Below, piece after piece: positions 7,650 through 14,765 of a DNA stretch of 61,850 nucleotides (positions are counted from its first letter, which is position 1; each line of letters begins with the position of its first letter). This stretch comes from an uncultured Dysosmobacter sp. (GTDB lineage: Bacteria > Bacillota > Clostridia > Oscillospirales > Oscillospiraceae): contig NZ_CANRMB010000017.1 in NCBI RefSeq assembly GCF_947631635.1, forward strand, positions 1 to 61,850, read 5' to 3'. The translations under genes were made by a program, and so were the position numbers. A model generated the notes under the pieces. The model did not search any database. It was given only the letters and a program-made list of their open reading frames with translations, and was not told the origin of the DNA.

Positions 7650-9035
7650 ATGATGAATAATCCCACTCCCATCCGCGACTATCTGGTCGCCGGCAAGCGT
7701 GTCCACCTGGTGGGCATCGGCGGCGTGTCCATGTGCCCCCTGGCCGAGGTCTTGAAGGGCAGGGGCCTGACCGTCCAGGGCTCCGACATGACGGACAGCG
7801 ACACGGTGAAGCATCTCCGCTCCCTGGGCATCTCCGTGGCCATCGGCCACAACGCCGAGAACCTGGGCGACTGTGATTTCGTGATCCGCACCGCCGCCGT
7901 GCACGACAGCAATCCGGAGATCGCCGGCGCCGTGGCCCGGGGCATCCCCGTCTATGAGCGCGCCCAGGCCTGGGGCGCCATCATGCAGCACTACCCCAAC
8001 GCCCTGTGCGTCTCCGGCACCCACGGCAAAACCACCACCACCTCCATGTGCACCCACATCTTCATGGCCGCCCAGGCGGACCCCACCGTCATGATCGGCG
8101 GGACCCTGCCCCTGCTCCACTCCGGCTACCGGGTGGGCCACGGCGACACCATCATCCTGGAGTCCTGCGAATACTGCAACAGCTTTCTGTCCTTCTATCC
8201 CACCGTGGCGGTGATCCTGAACGTGGAGGCCGACCACCTGGACTTCTTCAAGGACCTGAACGACATCGAGCACTCCTTCCACAGATTTGCGGAGCTGGTC
8301 CCCAATGCCGGACATGTGGTGGTCAATGTGGATAATCAGGGCGCGGTGGATTCCGTGGCCGGTGTGGACCGCCCCATTTTTACCTTCGGCCTGGACCACC
8401 CCGCCGACTGCACCGCCGCGGGTCTCACGGATGTGGACGGCGCGCCCTCCTTTGACATCATGGTCAAGGGCGAGAAATACGCCCATGTCACCCTTCACGT
8501 CTATGGGCACCACAATATTTTAAACGCCTTGGCCGCCGCCTCTGCCGCCTATGTGCTGGGCATCCCCGGCCGCGCCGTGGAGGAGGGACTGGCCGCCTTC
8601 ACCGGCGCCGGACGCCGCTTTGAGCGCAAGGGTGTTTTCAACGGCGCCGAGGTCTACGACGACTATGCCCACCACCCGGATGAGCTCCACGCCCTGCTGA
8701 CCACCGCCCGGGAGCTGGGGTATCAGCGCCTGGTGGTGGCCTTCCAGCCCCACACCTACTCCCGCACCGCCAAGCTGTTCGACCGCTTCGTGGAGGAGTT
8801 GAAGCTGGCGGATGTGGCGGTGCTGGCGGAGATCTACGCAGCCCGGGAGCAGAATACCCTGGGCATCTCCTCCGCCGACCTGTGCCGCAATATCCCCGGT
8901 TCCGTCTACTGCTCCACGCTGGATAAGGTGACGGACCAGCTGCGTCAGCTGGCCCGGCCCGGCGACCTCATTTTGACCGTGGGCGCGGGGGATATTTACC
9001 GCGCGGGCGAGAAACTTTTGGCAAAGGAAGCATAA
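7650..9035 (+). CDS. murC: UDP-N-acetylmuramate--L-alanine ligase
   Basis: 461 residues. An ATP-dependent cytoplasmic ligase that adds the first amino acid of the peptidoglycan stem peptide. The N-terminal Rossmann-like domain has VGIGGVSMCPLAEVL, the central ATP site is GTHGKTTTTS, and the C-terminal Mur ligase domain has YDDYAHHPDE and AFQPHTYSR. The ATG at 7650 was preferred over an in-frame codon at 7629 because GGAAAGGAAG sits 9-10 bp upstream of it. The deacylase gene follows after 6 bp, so the two probably share a transcript. Confidence 0.97.
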   Translation: MMNNPTPIRDYLVAGKRVHLVGIGGVSMCPLAEVLKGRGLTVQGSDMTDSDTVKHLRSLGISVAIGHNAENLGDCDFVIRTAAVHDSNPEIAGAVARGIPVYERAQAWGAIMQHYPNALCVSGTHGKTTTTSMCTHIFMAAQADPTVMIGGTLPLLHSGYRVGHGDTIILESCEYCNSFLSFYPTVAVILNVEADHLDFFKDLNDIEHSFHRFAELVPNAGHVVVNVDNQGAVDSVAGVDRPIFTFGLDHPADCTAAGLTDVDGAPSFDIMVKGEKYAHVTLHVYGHHNILNALAAASAAYVLGIPGRAVEEGLAAFTGAGRRFERKGVFNGAEVYDDYAHHPDELHALLTTARELGYQRLVVAFQPHTYSRTAKLFDRFVEELKLADVAVLAEIYAAREQNTLGISSADLCRNIPGSVYCSTLDKVTDQLRQLARPGDLILTVGAGDIYRAGEKLLAKEA

Positions 9036-9041
9036 GGAGCC

Positions 9042-9581
9042 ATGGAAATTTCCCCGCTGTACCACAATACCCGCCCCGCGGGAGAACTTCTCCCCCAGGA
9101 GGATGCCGCCTTCGGCCTTTTGGAGGAACTGGGTATCGACTATGACCGGGTGTCCAGCGACCCCGCCGACAATATGGAGAAGTGCGCCGCCGTCAGTGAG
9201 GTCCTGGGCGTGCCCATCTGCAAGAATCTCTTTCTCTGCAACCGGCAGAAAACCCAATTCTACCTGCTGTGCATGGGACCGGATAAGCCCTTTCACACCA
9301 AGGACCTGAGCCATCAGATCGGCTGCTCCCGCCTCTCCTTCGCGCCGGAGGAGAGCCTCTGGGAGCTGCTCCATTGCACCCCCGGCTCCGCTACCCTTCT
9401 GGGGCTGATGAACGACACGGAGCACCGCGTCCGCCTGCTGATGGAGCGGGAGGTCTACGAGGCGGAGTACTTATCCTGCCACCCCTGCATCTGCACCAGC
9501 AGTTTAAAGCTGAAAACCGCCGACATCCTTCACAAATTCCTGCCTCACACCGGCCATGAGGTCACGGTGGTGGAGCTGTAA
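9042..9581 (+). CDS. YbaK/ProX-type aminoacyl-tRNA deacylase-like protein
   Basis: 179 residues with the YbaK/aminoacyl-tRNA synthetase-associated fold. Typical segments are the N-terminal LEELGIDYDRVSSDP, the middle GVPICKNLFLCNR and the C-terminal HPCICTSSLKLKTADILHKF. Family members such as PrdX/ProXp clear mischarged Ala-tRNA(Pro) or Cys-tRNA(Pro) in trans, and this length fits the free-standing PrdX group. It starts 6 bp after murC with AAGGAG just upstream. The exact amino-acid specificity cannot be told. Confidence 0.82.
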   Translation: MEISPLYHNTRPAGELLPQEDAAFGLLEELGIDYDRVSSDPADNMEKCAAVSEVLGVPICKNLFLCNRQKTQFYLLCMGPDKPFHTKDLSHQIGCSRLSFAPEESLWELLHCTPGSATLLGLMNDTEHRVRLLMEREVYEAEYLSCHPCICTSSLKLKTADILHKFLPHTGHEVTVVEL

Positions 9582-9589
9582 AATCGCAC

Positions 9590-9628
9590 AAAACACCCCT
9601 GCCCGCATTATGCGGGCAGGGGTGTTTT
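9590..9628 (+). terminator. Terminator of the murC transcript
   Basis: A 17-bp GC-rich stem (ACACCCCTGCCCGC with its complement) around an ATTAT loop, ending in TTTT. The A run on the other side makes it potentially bidirectional. Confidence 0.9.
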
Positions 9629-9720
9629 ACTAAATCCTCATCTATATTATACAATACAATTGCCGAAATTGAACCCAACACTGATTTTCTATTTGTCTCC
9701 CCGCAGATCACAAAGTCTTG

Positions 9721-9939
9721 TCAGCGGATTGTGATCTTCTCAGAATACGCTACCGGATGTCCGTCCCAAGTAAGGACATTTCCGACTTTCACATTGGAGA
9801 TACTAACAGAAACCGCGATCGTATGCCCCGAAATAAAGCTCGTACTAGTAACAGAACCAGACAAGCTGTTTCTCGGTGTAGAGGCTTTTGCAGTAAAACT
9901 GTCATACTGTGACTTGCAGCCAAAATAGTCATTCCTTCC
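9721..9939 (-). pseudogene. Remnant of a secreted-protein gene
   Basis: A minus-strand frame open from 9939 to a TGA at 9721-9723 encodes a plausible beta-rich C-terminal fragment (for example SLSGSVTSTSFISGHTIAVS and WDGHPVAYSEKITIR). No ATG, GTG or TTG precedes most of it. An ATG with AAGGAAGG sits at its head but in another frame, so a frameshift or 5' loss is likely. Its low GC content matches the island that follows. The family is not recognised. Confidence 0.35.
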
Positions 9940-9967
9940 TTAGTATATTAAAAAATTATCCATATAA

Positions 9968-10066
9968 CGGTTTACCCTTTTACACATAGCGCAAACGGGT
10001 AAACCATTATACAAAGGGAGAGGGCGATACAAACCTGTATCGTCTTCTCTCGTCTTCTCCCTTTGT
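9968..10066. repeat. Two inverted repeats, probable 3'-end hairpins
   Basis: GGTTTACCC at 9969-9977 pairs with GGGTAAACC at 9997-10005. ACAAAGGGAGA at 10011-10021 pairs with TCTCCCTTTGT at 10056-10066 and encloses a smaller hairpin, GATACA-AACC-TGTATC, at 10026-10041. They lie immediately downstream of the leftward lipoprotein gene, so they probably end its transcript. Apart from these hairpins and the gene remnant, the 9582-10067 gap shows nothing recognisable. Confidence 0.55.
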
Positions 10067-10067
10067 G

Positions 10068-10883
10068 CTATTCAAACATCAGTTTAATACTCGGGTTTTC
10101 CCACTGATTATCGTCAACGAAATACCCTTCTACATTGTCTTCAAGAAATACTACAATTTTTATCCCATTTTCTGTTTCTTCAAGTGTATAATCTTTTACA
10201 TATGGATTAAGAGATAATGTTTCCTCTCCAAAAACCTCAGTTGTTATACCCTTTCTTTCTATGTTCACAAACAACACTCTTTCTTCGCCACTTCCTCCTA
10301 TTTCTATGTAGGGAAGCAACGGAAATCCATCCACTGATTTTTCGGAGTCTTCCTTTGAAGAAAATCCTATGCATATATCTCTAATTCCAAATTCCAAATC
10401 TGCGTGTTCGGCGTTCGCTTTATGTTCTGTTCCAACGATTACGCTTTCTGTTAAATTAAACTGCACCGGTTCTCTTACACTCTCAAAAGCTGAATCGCTA
10501 TCATAAACTCGGAAACACTTTATTGTTTCAGGTGCAGTTCTGTCAACAGACTCGCTGTTCATTCCCGTAGTACGAAAAATATAATAGTTTTCATTTATAA
10601 TTTCTTCAAGAACAACATGTTCCGGCATTGTCGGAAGATTATACACTGCCCCTTCTTCTAAATCATATAAATCAAATTGTGGTGCGTTTCCTTTTATCTG
10701 GGTTTCAACCAAAACAAACCTATCGTTAATTTCATACTTTCCACGAATGTTTTCTGTTGGAAGTTCAATTGGCTTAGGATTGTTTTCTTTTTCTGTCCCT
10801 TGTTCATTTATCGGTTCTGGCGCGCAAGACACGAGAAACAAAATCACTACAAGGCAGCAGAGAGCCATTTGCCCTTTCCTCAT
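10068..10883 (-). CDS. Hypothetical lipoprotein of the AT-rich island
   Basis: 271 residues. A lipoprotein signal (MRKGQMALCCLVVILFLVSC, lipobox LVSC) is followed by an acidic, low-complexity linker and a predicted beta-rich extracytoplasmic domain with no recognised motif. Codon use is AT-rich, unlike murC or cca. It ends in TAG ahead of a hairpin. It is the last gene of a leftward run of secreted proteins and probably acts at the cell surface. The function is unknown. Confidence 0.65.
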   Translation of the reverse strand: MRKGQMALCCLVVILFLVSCAPEPINEQGTEKENNPKPIELPTENIRGKYEINDRFVLVETQIKGNAPQFDLYDLEEGAVYNLPTMPEHVVLEEIINENYYIFRTTGMNSESVDRTAPETIKCFRVYDSDSAFESVREPVQFNLTESVIVGTEHKANAEHADLEFGIRDICIGFSSKEDSEKSVDGFPLLPYIEIGGSGEERVLFVNIERKGITTEVFGEETLSLNPYVKDYTLEETENGIKIVVFLEDNVEGYFVDDNQWENPSIKLMFE

Positions 10884-10913
10884 TATTCGTCACGTCCTCT
10901 CGCTGCAATGCCT

Positions 10914-12173
10914 TTAATAATAGCTCCCCGAGATGGTAAGTAGTCTCAAATTGCTCTGCCCGGCCCCCAAGATGCTCTGAAGGGTTTCATTTCGCCGATT
11001 TGCAGAATGGGCGCAAACATAATAATTTGCATTTGTGCGTGATCCAGAAGTTCCCGTTGCCTGAACAATGATATATGTATGATACCATACGCCATCGCTA
11101 TCTCTAATATGAACCATATCTCCAGCGCAGCCATTCGCCATGCTCCCCGCTTTTCCTGTTGCACCTACCAACCCATCCTTGTCTGCTCCTCCGTCCTCAA
11201 TGTATGACTTAAAACTCCCGATACTTGTCCACGTACCATTAGAGCATGCTTCAGAACTCGTTGACCACCATTCTCTTCCCGCTGTCTTAATCATGGGTAG
11301 GGACTTTGCTTCGATTGCTGCAGCAGTATTCGTTCCATAAAGTCCTGCCCAAACACATTGCGAGACAAAATTTTGGCAATCTTTTGGGTTGTGCTGATCA
11401 AACAAATCATTGTACGGTTCTGTATCATAATTACTGTGAGAACTGTTAGAATACTCTAAAGCGTAAGTCAATGCCTGTACCCCACTATACCAATGGAATG
11501 TTCTGCTAATCACACCCCGTGCGCTTTGGCTTTCGTTCTGCCTCTTCTGTTCTTCTGCACGAATGTGTTCCGCCTCGATGGTCGGATCCGCAACTGGCGT
11601 CACCGCACTATCCGCCACAAATAATGTTGTAACATCAGCAACACCCTCAACTAATCCTTCCAGTTCGTTATTTGTCTTAATTCTGTCGATTTTCCATTCG
11701 TTTTCATGTTTAGAAAGTGAAATATTATAAGTAATTCCTCGCGAACTTACAATTCCATCTTCTGCTGAATCCAAGATATATGTATAATTTTCATAAGCAG
11801 TAACAGCTGCGGTGTTTCCGTCTACTTTCACCTTATTAATTGTTACCTCGAAGTTCTCTCTCGACACATCCGCGTCAATACTCTGCCTTACAATTTTTTC
11901 AAACTGAAAAAGCTTACTACTCGTTTTCTCAGCAAGCGTGTTTCTCACCGCTGGCGCATAAAACTCGGCAAGGCTAATCTCTTTTTCTGATACAAAGTTC
12001 TGCTGTTTCTTTTCAAAAAAGTCTTCCGTCAGTGCCCTTACTGCTGCAGCCTCTGCTGTCTCGAATCCGGCATCTTGAGTGGCGTCCAATGCAAAGCCTG
12101 TCCCGCCAATAACTGAGACCAGCATAAATAGAACCAGTACCAAAGCGCCCATGCTCTTTGTTTTTCTTTTCAT
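10914..12173 (-). CDS. Secreted amidase-domain (Amidase_6-like) protein
   Basis: 419 residues with an N-terminal signal sequence (SMGALVLVLFMLVSVIGGTG). A middle region of about 150 residues resembles an NTF2-like fold. The C-terminal ~200 residues look like the putative amidase domain PF12671: ALTYALEYSNSS, then the candidate catalytic Cys in DCQNFVSQCVW, and His residues in GDMVHIRDSD and WYHTYIIVQATG. That Cys/His arrangement suggests an NlpC/P60-like papain-type hydrolase acting on cell wall or secreted peptides. AT-rich codon use. The domain call is fairly firm; the substrate is unknown. Confidence 0.75.
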   Translation of the reverse strand: MKRKTKSMGALVLVLFMLVSVIGGTGFALDATQDAGFETAEAAAVRALTEDFFEKKQQNFVSEKEISLAEFYAPAVRNTLAEKTSSKLFQFEKIVRQSIDADVSRENFEVTINKVKVDGNTAAVTAYENYTYILDSAEDGIVSSRGITYNISLSKHENEWKIDRIKTNNELEGLVEGVADVTTLFVADSAVTPVADPTIEAEHIRAEEQKRQNESQSARGVISRTFHWYSGVQALTYALEYSNSSHSNYDTEPYNDLFDQHNPKDCQNFVSQCVWAGLYGTNTAAAIEAKSLPMIKTAGREWWSTSSEACSNGTWTSIGSFKSYIEDGGADKDGLVGATGKAGSMANGCAGDMVHIRDSDGVWYHTYIIVQATGTSGSRTNANYYVCAHSANRRNETLQSILGAGQSNLRLLTISGSYY

Positions 12174-12210
12174 AGTGGTCCTCCTTTCACAAATCGTAAA
12201 TTCAATAAAT

Positions 12211-12594
12211 TCAATAGGTTACAAATCCTGATACAGATATATCAAAACTGGAATTGTTCCTAACAGCTAGCGTATAATAGCCTCGCTGGTTAACCTCTAT
12301 GGTCTTATCAAAACTACCATTTTCCGCTCTAAAAGGATAAAACAGACTATCTGGTGCAATTAAGCCAAAATCTACACTAGCAGATCGTGGGGAGTAAACG
12401 GCGCTAATTGTTACAGTTTCCCCAGCTTCTAATGGAAAATAGGAACTTGTAACTGCAAGTGTGTTTCCTGGTATATCAATGCTAAATCGTCCCGAAGCAC
12501 GTTCCACATCGGAATGCACTTCACACACTTCTACACCAGCCGCCTTTGTACTAAATCCAAAACAGCTAACTGCAATCACACAGCTAAACACCAT
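12211..12594 (-). CDS. Secreted beta-domain protein, N-terminally truncated paralogue
   Basis: 127 residues, clearly paralogous to the protein at 13399-13806. Both share PLEAGETVTI(S/N)AVYSP, VDFGLI(A/G)PD and a C-terminal (A/F)(V)RNNSS...SVSG(F/Y)V-Y. In the paralogue the signal peptide begins MRLRKILCM. Here the matching region starts only at CM, there is no ribosome binding site, and the ATG lies inside the end of the upstream gene. The 5' end therefore seems to have been lost in a deletion that fused it to 12576-12974. It may still be translated by reinitiation. AT-rich. The function is unknown. Confidence 0.55.
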   Translation of the reverse strand: MVFSCVIAVSCFGFSTKAAGVEVCEVHSDVERASGRFSIDIPGNTLAVTSSYFPLEAGETVTISAVYSPRSASVDFGLIAPDSLFYPFRAENGSFDKTIEVNQRGYYTLAVRNNSSFDISVSGFVTY

Positions 12595-12974
12595 GCATAT
12601 GTAGTAGGGATACTAAATTCAGTAAAATTCACATAGGTAACATCCACGTCAAAACTTAAAATTTGCGCAGAAGATGCCCAACTGGCAGTTCTGACCGTTA
12701 CTTGTGTATAAATTTTGGTAGTTCCAATCTTTTGATAAATTTCAATATCAGCAACAATCTCTTCCTCAACAAGTTCCGCCATAGGAGCAATTCCGCTGTC
12801 TACGGCAATTATTGCCCGCTGAAGCGGAATAGTCCTTTTTGCCAAAAGAACATAGCCTCCATCCTTGAAGTCCGGCGTCTCCTGGGGTTCCCGTGCAAAA
12901 GCTGCCCCAGAAAGCATTCCAACAGTCATTGCAAAAGTCAAAAGGATTGCAGACAGTCTCTTCAAACTTTTCAT
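12576..12974 (-). CDS. Small secreted protein, probably C-terminally truncated
   Basis: 132 residues with a signal peptide (LSAILLTFAMTVGMLSGAAF, likely cut after AFA) and an extracytoplasmic part of no known family. The last residues (TYAWCLAV) are read from sequence that aligns with the signal-peptide region of the next gene's family in another frame, so the true C terminus has probably been replaced. The ribosome binding site AAGGAAATGG precedes the ATG. AT-rich codon use. Confidence 0.5.
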   Translation of the reverse strand: MKSLKRLSAILLTFAMTVGMLSGAAFAREPQETPDFKDGGYVLLAKRTIPLQRAIIAVDSGIAPMAELVEEEIVADIEIYQKIGTTKIYTQVTVRTASWASSAQILSFDVDVTYVNFTEFSIPTTYAWCLAV

Positions 12975-12990
12975 GAGGCCATTTCCTTTC

Positions 12991-13383
12991 TTATCTATTT
13001 TTTCGTTTTCGTCCTATTCTCAGCAGCAGCCAAGTCATCACGGCGGCAACATAGCAGGCACCGGCCGCCAGACGGATCCGCGGTGCGTGAGAGCTTTCCA
13101 CAGTAACAGTTCCCAGGGATACCGTACCCGCCCGCGGGAAAATTCCATAAATCAGCAAAACGATAAGCGCAGCTGCCGCCAGCACCCCAGAGCCAGCCAG
13201 CAAGGCCGTTTTTCCAGAAACGGCAGGCGCTGCCCACGCCAAAATAACAGATACTGGAAACAGCATTGCCGCGGCAAACGCAGCCATCCGGCCATACAGC
13301 GGGGGCAGGACTAGTATTTCATAAACCACAATGAGCAGGAGCATTGCTGCGGGCATGCCAAATTTACAATGACCCATTTTCAA
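12991..13383 (-). CDS. Small four-helix membrane protein
   Basis: 130 residues with four hydrophobic segments (around residues 11-30, 34-53, 60-82 and 104-122) and a basic C-terminal tail IGRKRKNR. GC content is near the genome norm, unlike the genes that follow. It lies between two secreted-protein genes in the same leftward run, so it may support or anchor them. No family recognised. Confidence 0.6.
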   Translation of the reverse strand: MKMGHCKFGMPAAMLLLIVVYEILVLPPLYGRMAAFAAAMLFPVSVILAWAAPAVSGKTALLAGSGVLAAAALIVLLIYGIFPRAGTVSLGTVTVESSHAPRIRLAAGACYVAAVMTWLLLRIGRKRKNR

Positions 13384-13398
13384 AACAGCGCCCCTTTC

Positions 13399-13806
13399 TC
13401 AATAGTTCACATACCCGGATACCGAAACCGTGCGCGAGGAATTGTTTCTGAATGCCAGCTTATAATTCCCCCGTTCATCTACCCGAAACGATTCTTTTGC
13501 ATTGCCGTCAAAGGCTGTTACATAATAAAATGCTCCATCGGGACCAATCAGCCCAAAGTCCACTTTTGCAGATGCGGGAGAATAAACAGCGTTGATCGTG
13601 ACGGTCTCTCCTGCTTCCAGTGGAAAAGTGCTGTTCGCGCTTACAAGCGTCTCTGCGGGGATGTCCATGTTGAAAGATCCGGAAGCCCGTACTGCGATAA
13701 CCGCAGTTTCAGCACTCTCCGCCTCCGCTGCTCCGGCGCTGACGCTTACGCAAATCGTCACGGTTGCGCAGGCCATCAGCATACACAAAATTTTTCTTAG
13801 TCTCAC
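13399..13806 (-). CDS. Secreted beta-domain protein (intact paralogue)
   Basis: 135 residues. The signal peptide MRLRKILCMLMACATVTICV leads to a ~100-residue beta-rich domain shared with 12211-12594: FPLEAGETVTINAVYSP, VDFGLIGPDGAFYYV and FRNNSSRTVSVSGYVNY. The pattern resembles small extracellular adhesin- or pre-peptidase-type beta sandwiches, but I do not recognise a named family. It follows the XRE gene by 21 bp with a good AAGGAGG site, so the two are probably cotranscribed. Confidence 0.65.
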   Translation of the reverse strand: MRLRKILCMLMACATVTICVSVSAGAAEAESAETAVIAVRASGSFNMDIPAETLVSANSTFPLEAGETVTINAVYSPASAKVDFGLIGPDGAFYYVTAFDGNAKESFRVDERGNYKLAFRNNSSRTVSVSGYVNY

Positions 13807-13827
13807 ACGTCAACCTCCTTTCCGACA

Positions 13828-14277
13828 TCACCATTGGATGGAAAATTCTCCCTCTGAGACAGGATTCACCTCCTTTACTGTATCTTTCATCAGGTCTAAC
13901 GGTCCTTCTTTTGCACGCTCTCTCACCACTGCCAGGCAGATCATCGCCCCCAGCGCAAACGCGCACAGGAGAAGCAGCGCCCATCGCGCTTTATCTTTCC
14001 AAGTGCCCCGCCGCGGCTCCTCCGGCGCGGCCGCCGCTTTACCCTCCGCAGTGCGCCATTCTCCGCCGCTCCCCTCTTTCCTGCCGTCCACCAGCTCATC
14101 CAGCTGCACATCATGCAGCCGGGCCAAAAAGATCATGTTCTCCATGGTGGGGATGGCGGTACCGTTCTCCCACCGGGACACCGCCTGCCGGGACACTCTC
14201 AGTATATCCGCCAGTTCCTGCTGAGACAGGTCTTTTTCTCTCCGCAGCCGGGCCAGCTCGTTTCCTAAATCCGTCAT
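13828..14277 (-). CDS. XRE-family regulator with one transmembrane helix
   Basis: 149 residues. A Cro/CI helix-turn-helix at residues about 5-60 (LSQQELADILRVSRQAVSRW) is followed by a polar linker, one hydrophobic helix (ARWALLLLCAFALGAMICLA) and a short outer tail. A DNA-binding domain tethered to the membrane suggests sensing of an envelope signal and control of the secreted-protein genes downstream. The start at 14277 was chosen because GGAGGTGAAG precedes it; an in-frame ATG 13 codons upstream has no such site. It heads the leftward run down to 10068. Confidence 0.8.
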   Translation of the reverse strand: MTDLGNELARLRREKDLSQQELADILRVSRQAVSRWENGTAIPTMENMIFLARLHDVQLDELVDGRKEGSGGEWRTAEGKAAAAPEEPRRGTWKDKARWALLLLCAFALGAMICLAVVRERAKEGPLDLMKDTVKEVNPVSEGEFSIQW

Positions 14278-14305
14278 CTTCACCTCCGACTGTACCGTGT
14301 TTTTT

Positions 14306-14711
14306 ATCAAAAGCAAGCCACTTTTGATTTACACGAGAGCAACTATGGGTTGCGTCGGCCGTTTTTTGGGCCGTTTGCCAACCGGGGCCGCACTCCGTGT
14401 CCCTTTTAGTCAGGACCACCCGTATAACGGGTGGCCTGCACTCGCCCCTATAAGGGGCTTTTACTGGCAAAGCCTAAAGGCTTTCGAATTTTATTTCTAC
14501 TGCATCTGTGCCCTGCTGCCGATTTTTATCGGCGGTGGGGTGCAGTCTTTTTCGTCTCTCCGAGACTTTTTCTTGCTTGGGTTCTTTTCATTTAGTTCCA
14601 ATGTCTATATTCGTGCTTGTACTCAACCTGGTTGCTTTCTTTGGTCTCTTTTCTTCTCATTTTTCTCCGCATAGGCTTAGCCTTTTTAGAACCACGGGCA
14701 TAGCCCGTGGT
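14306..14711. repeat. Hairpin-dense non-coding element, possible IS200/IS605-like relic or structured RNA
   Basis: About 400 bp without a credible gene but with at least eight hairpins: ATCAAAAG/CTTTTGAT (14306-14328), CCACCCG/CGGGTGG (14416-14434), GCCCC/GGGGC (14444-14458), AAAGCC/GGCTTT (14469-14484), GCCGAT/ATCGGC (14518-14533) inside a longer CTGCA/TGCAG stem, GTCTC/GAGAC (14544-14556) followed by TTTTT, AGGCT/AGCCT (14673-14683) and CCACGGGC/GCCCGTGG (14691-14711). The last hairpin resembles subterminal hairpins of IS200/IS605 elements. No transposase remains. Confidence 0.55.
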
Positions 14712-14726
14712 TTTCATTTATACAAA

Positions 14727-14760
14727 AAAAACCGCCGCCATGTGTCATGGCGGCGGTTTT
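14727..14760 (-). terminator. Terminator of the nfnAB operon
   Basis: The AAAACCGCCGCCATG stem pairs with CATGGCGGCGGTTTT around TGT, 5 bp beyond the stop of the leftward gene, with flanking A/T runs. Confidence 0.9.
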
Positions 14761-14765
14761 CGTGC

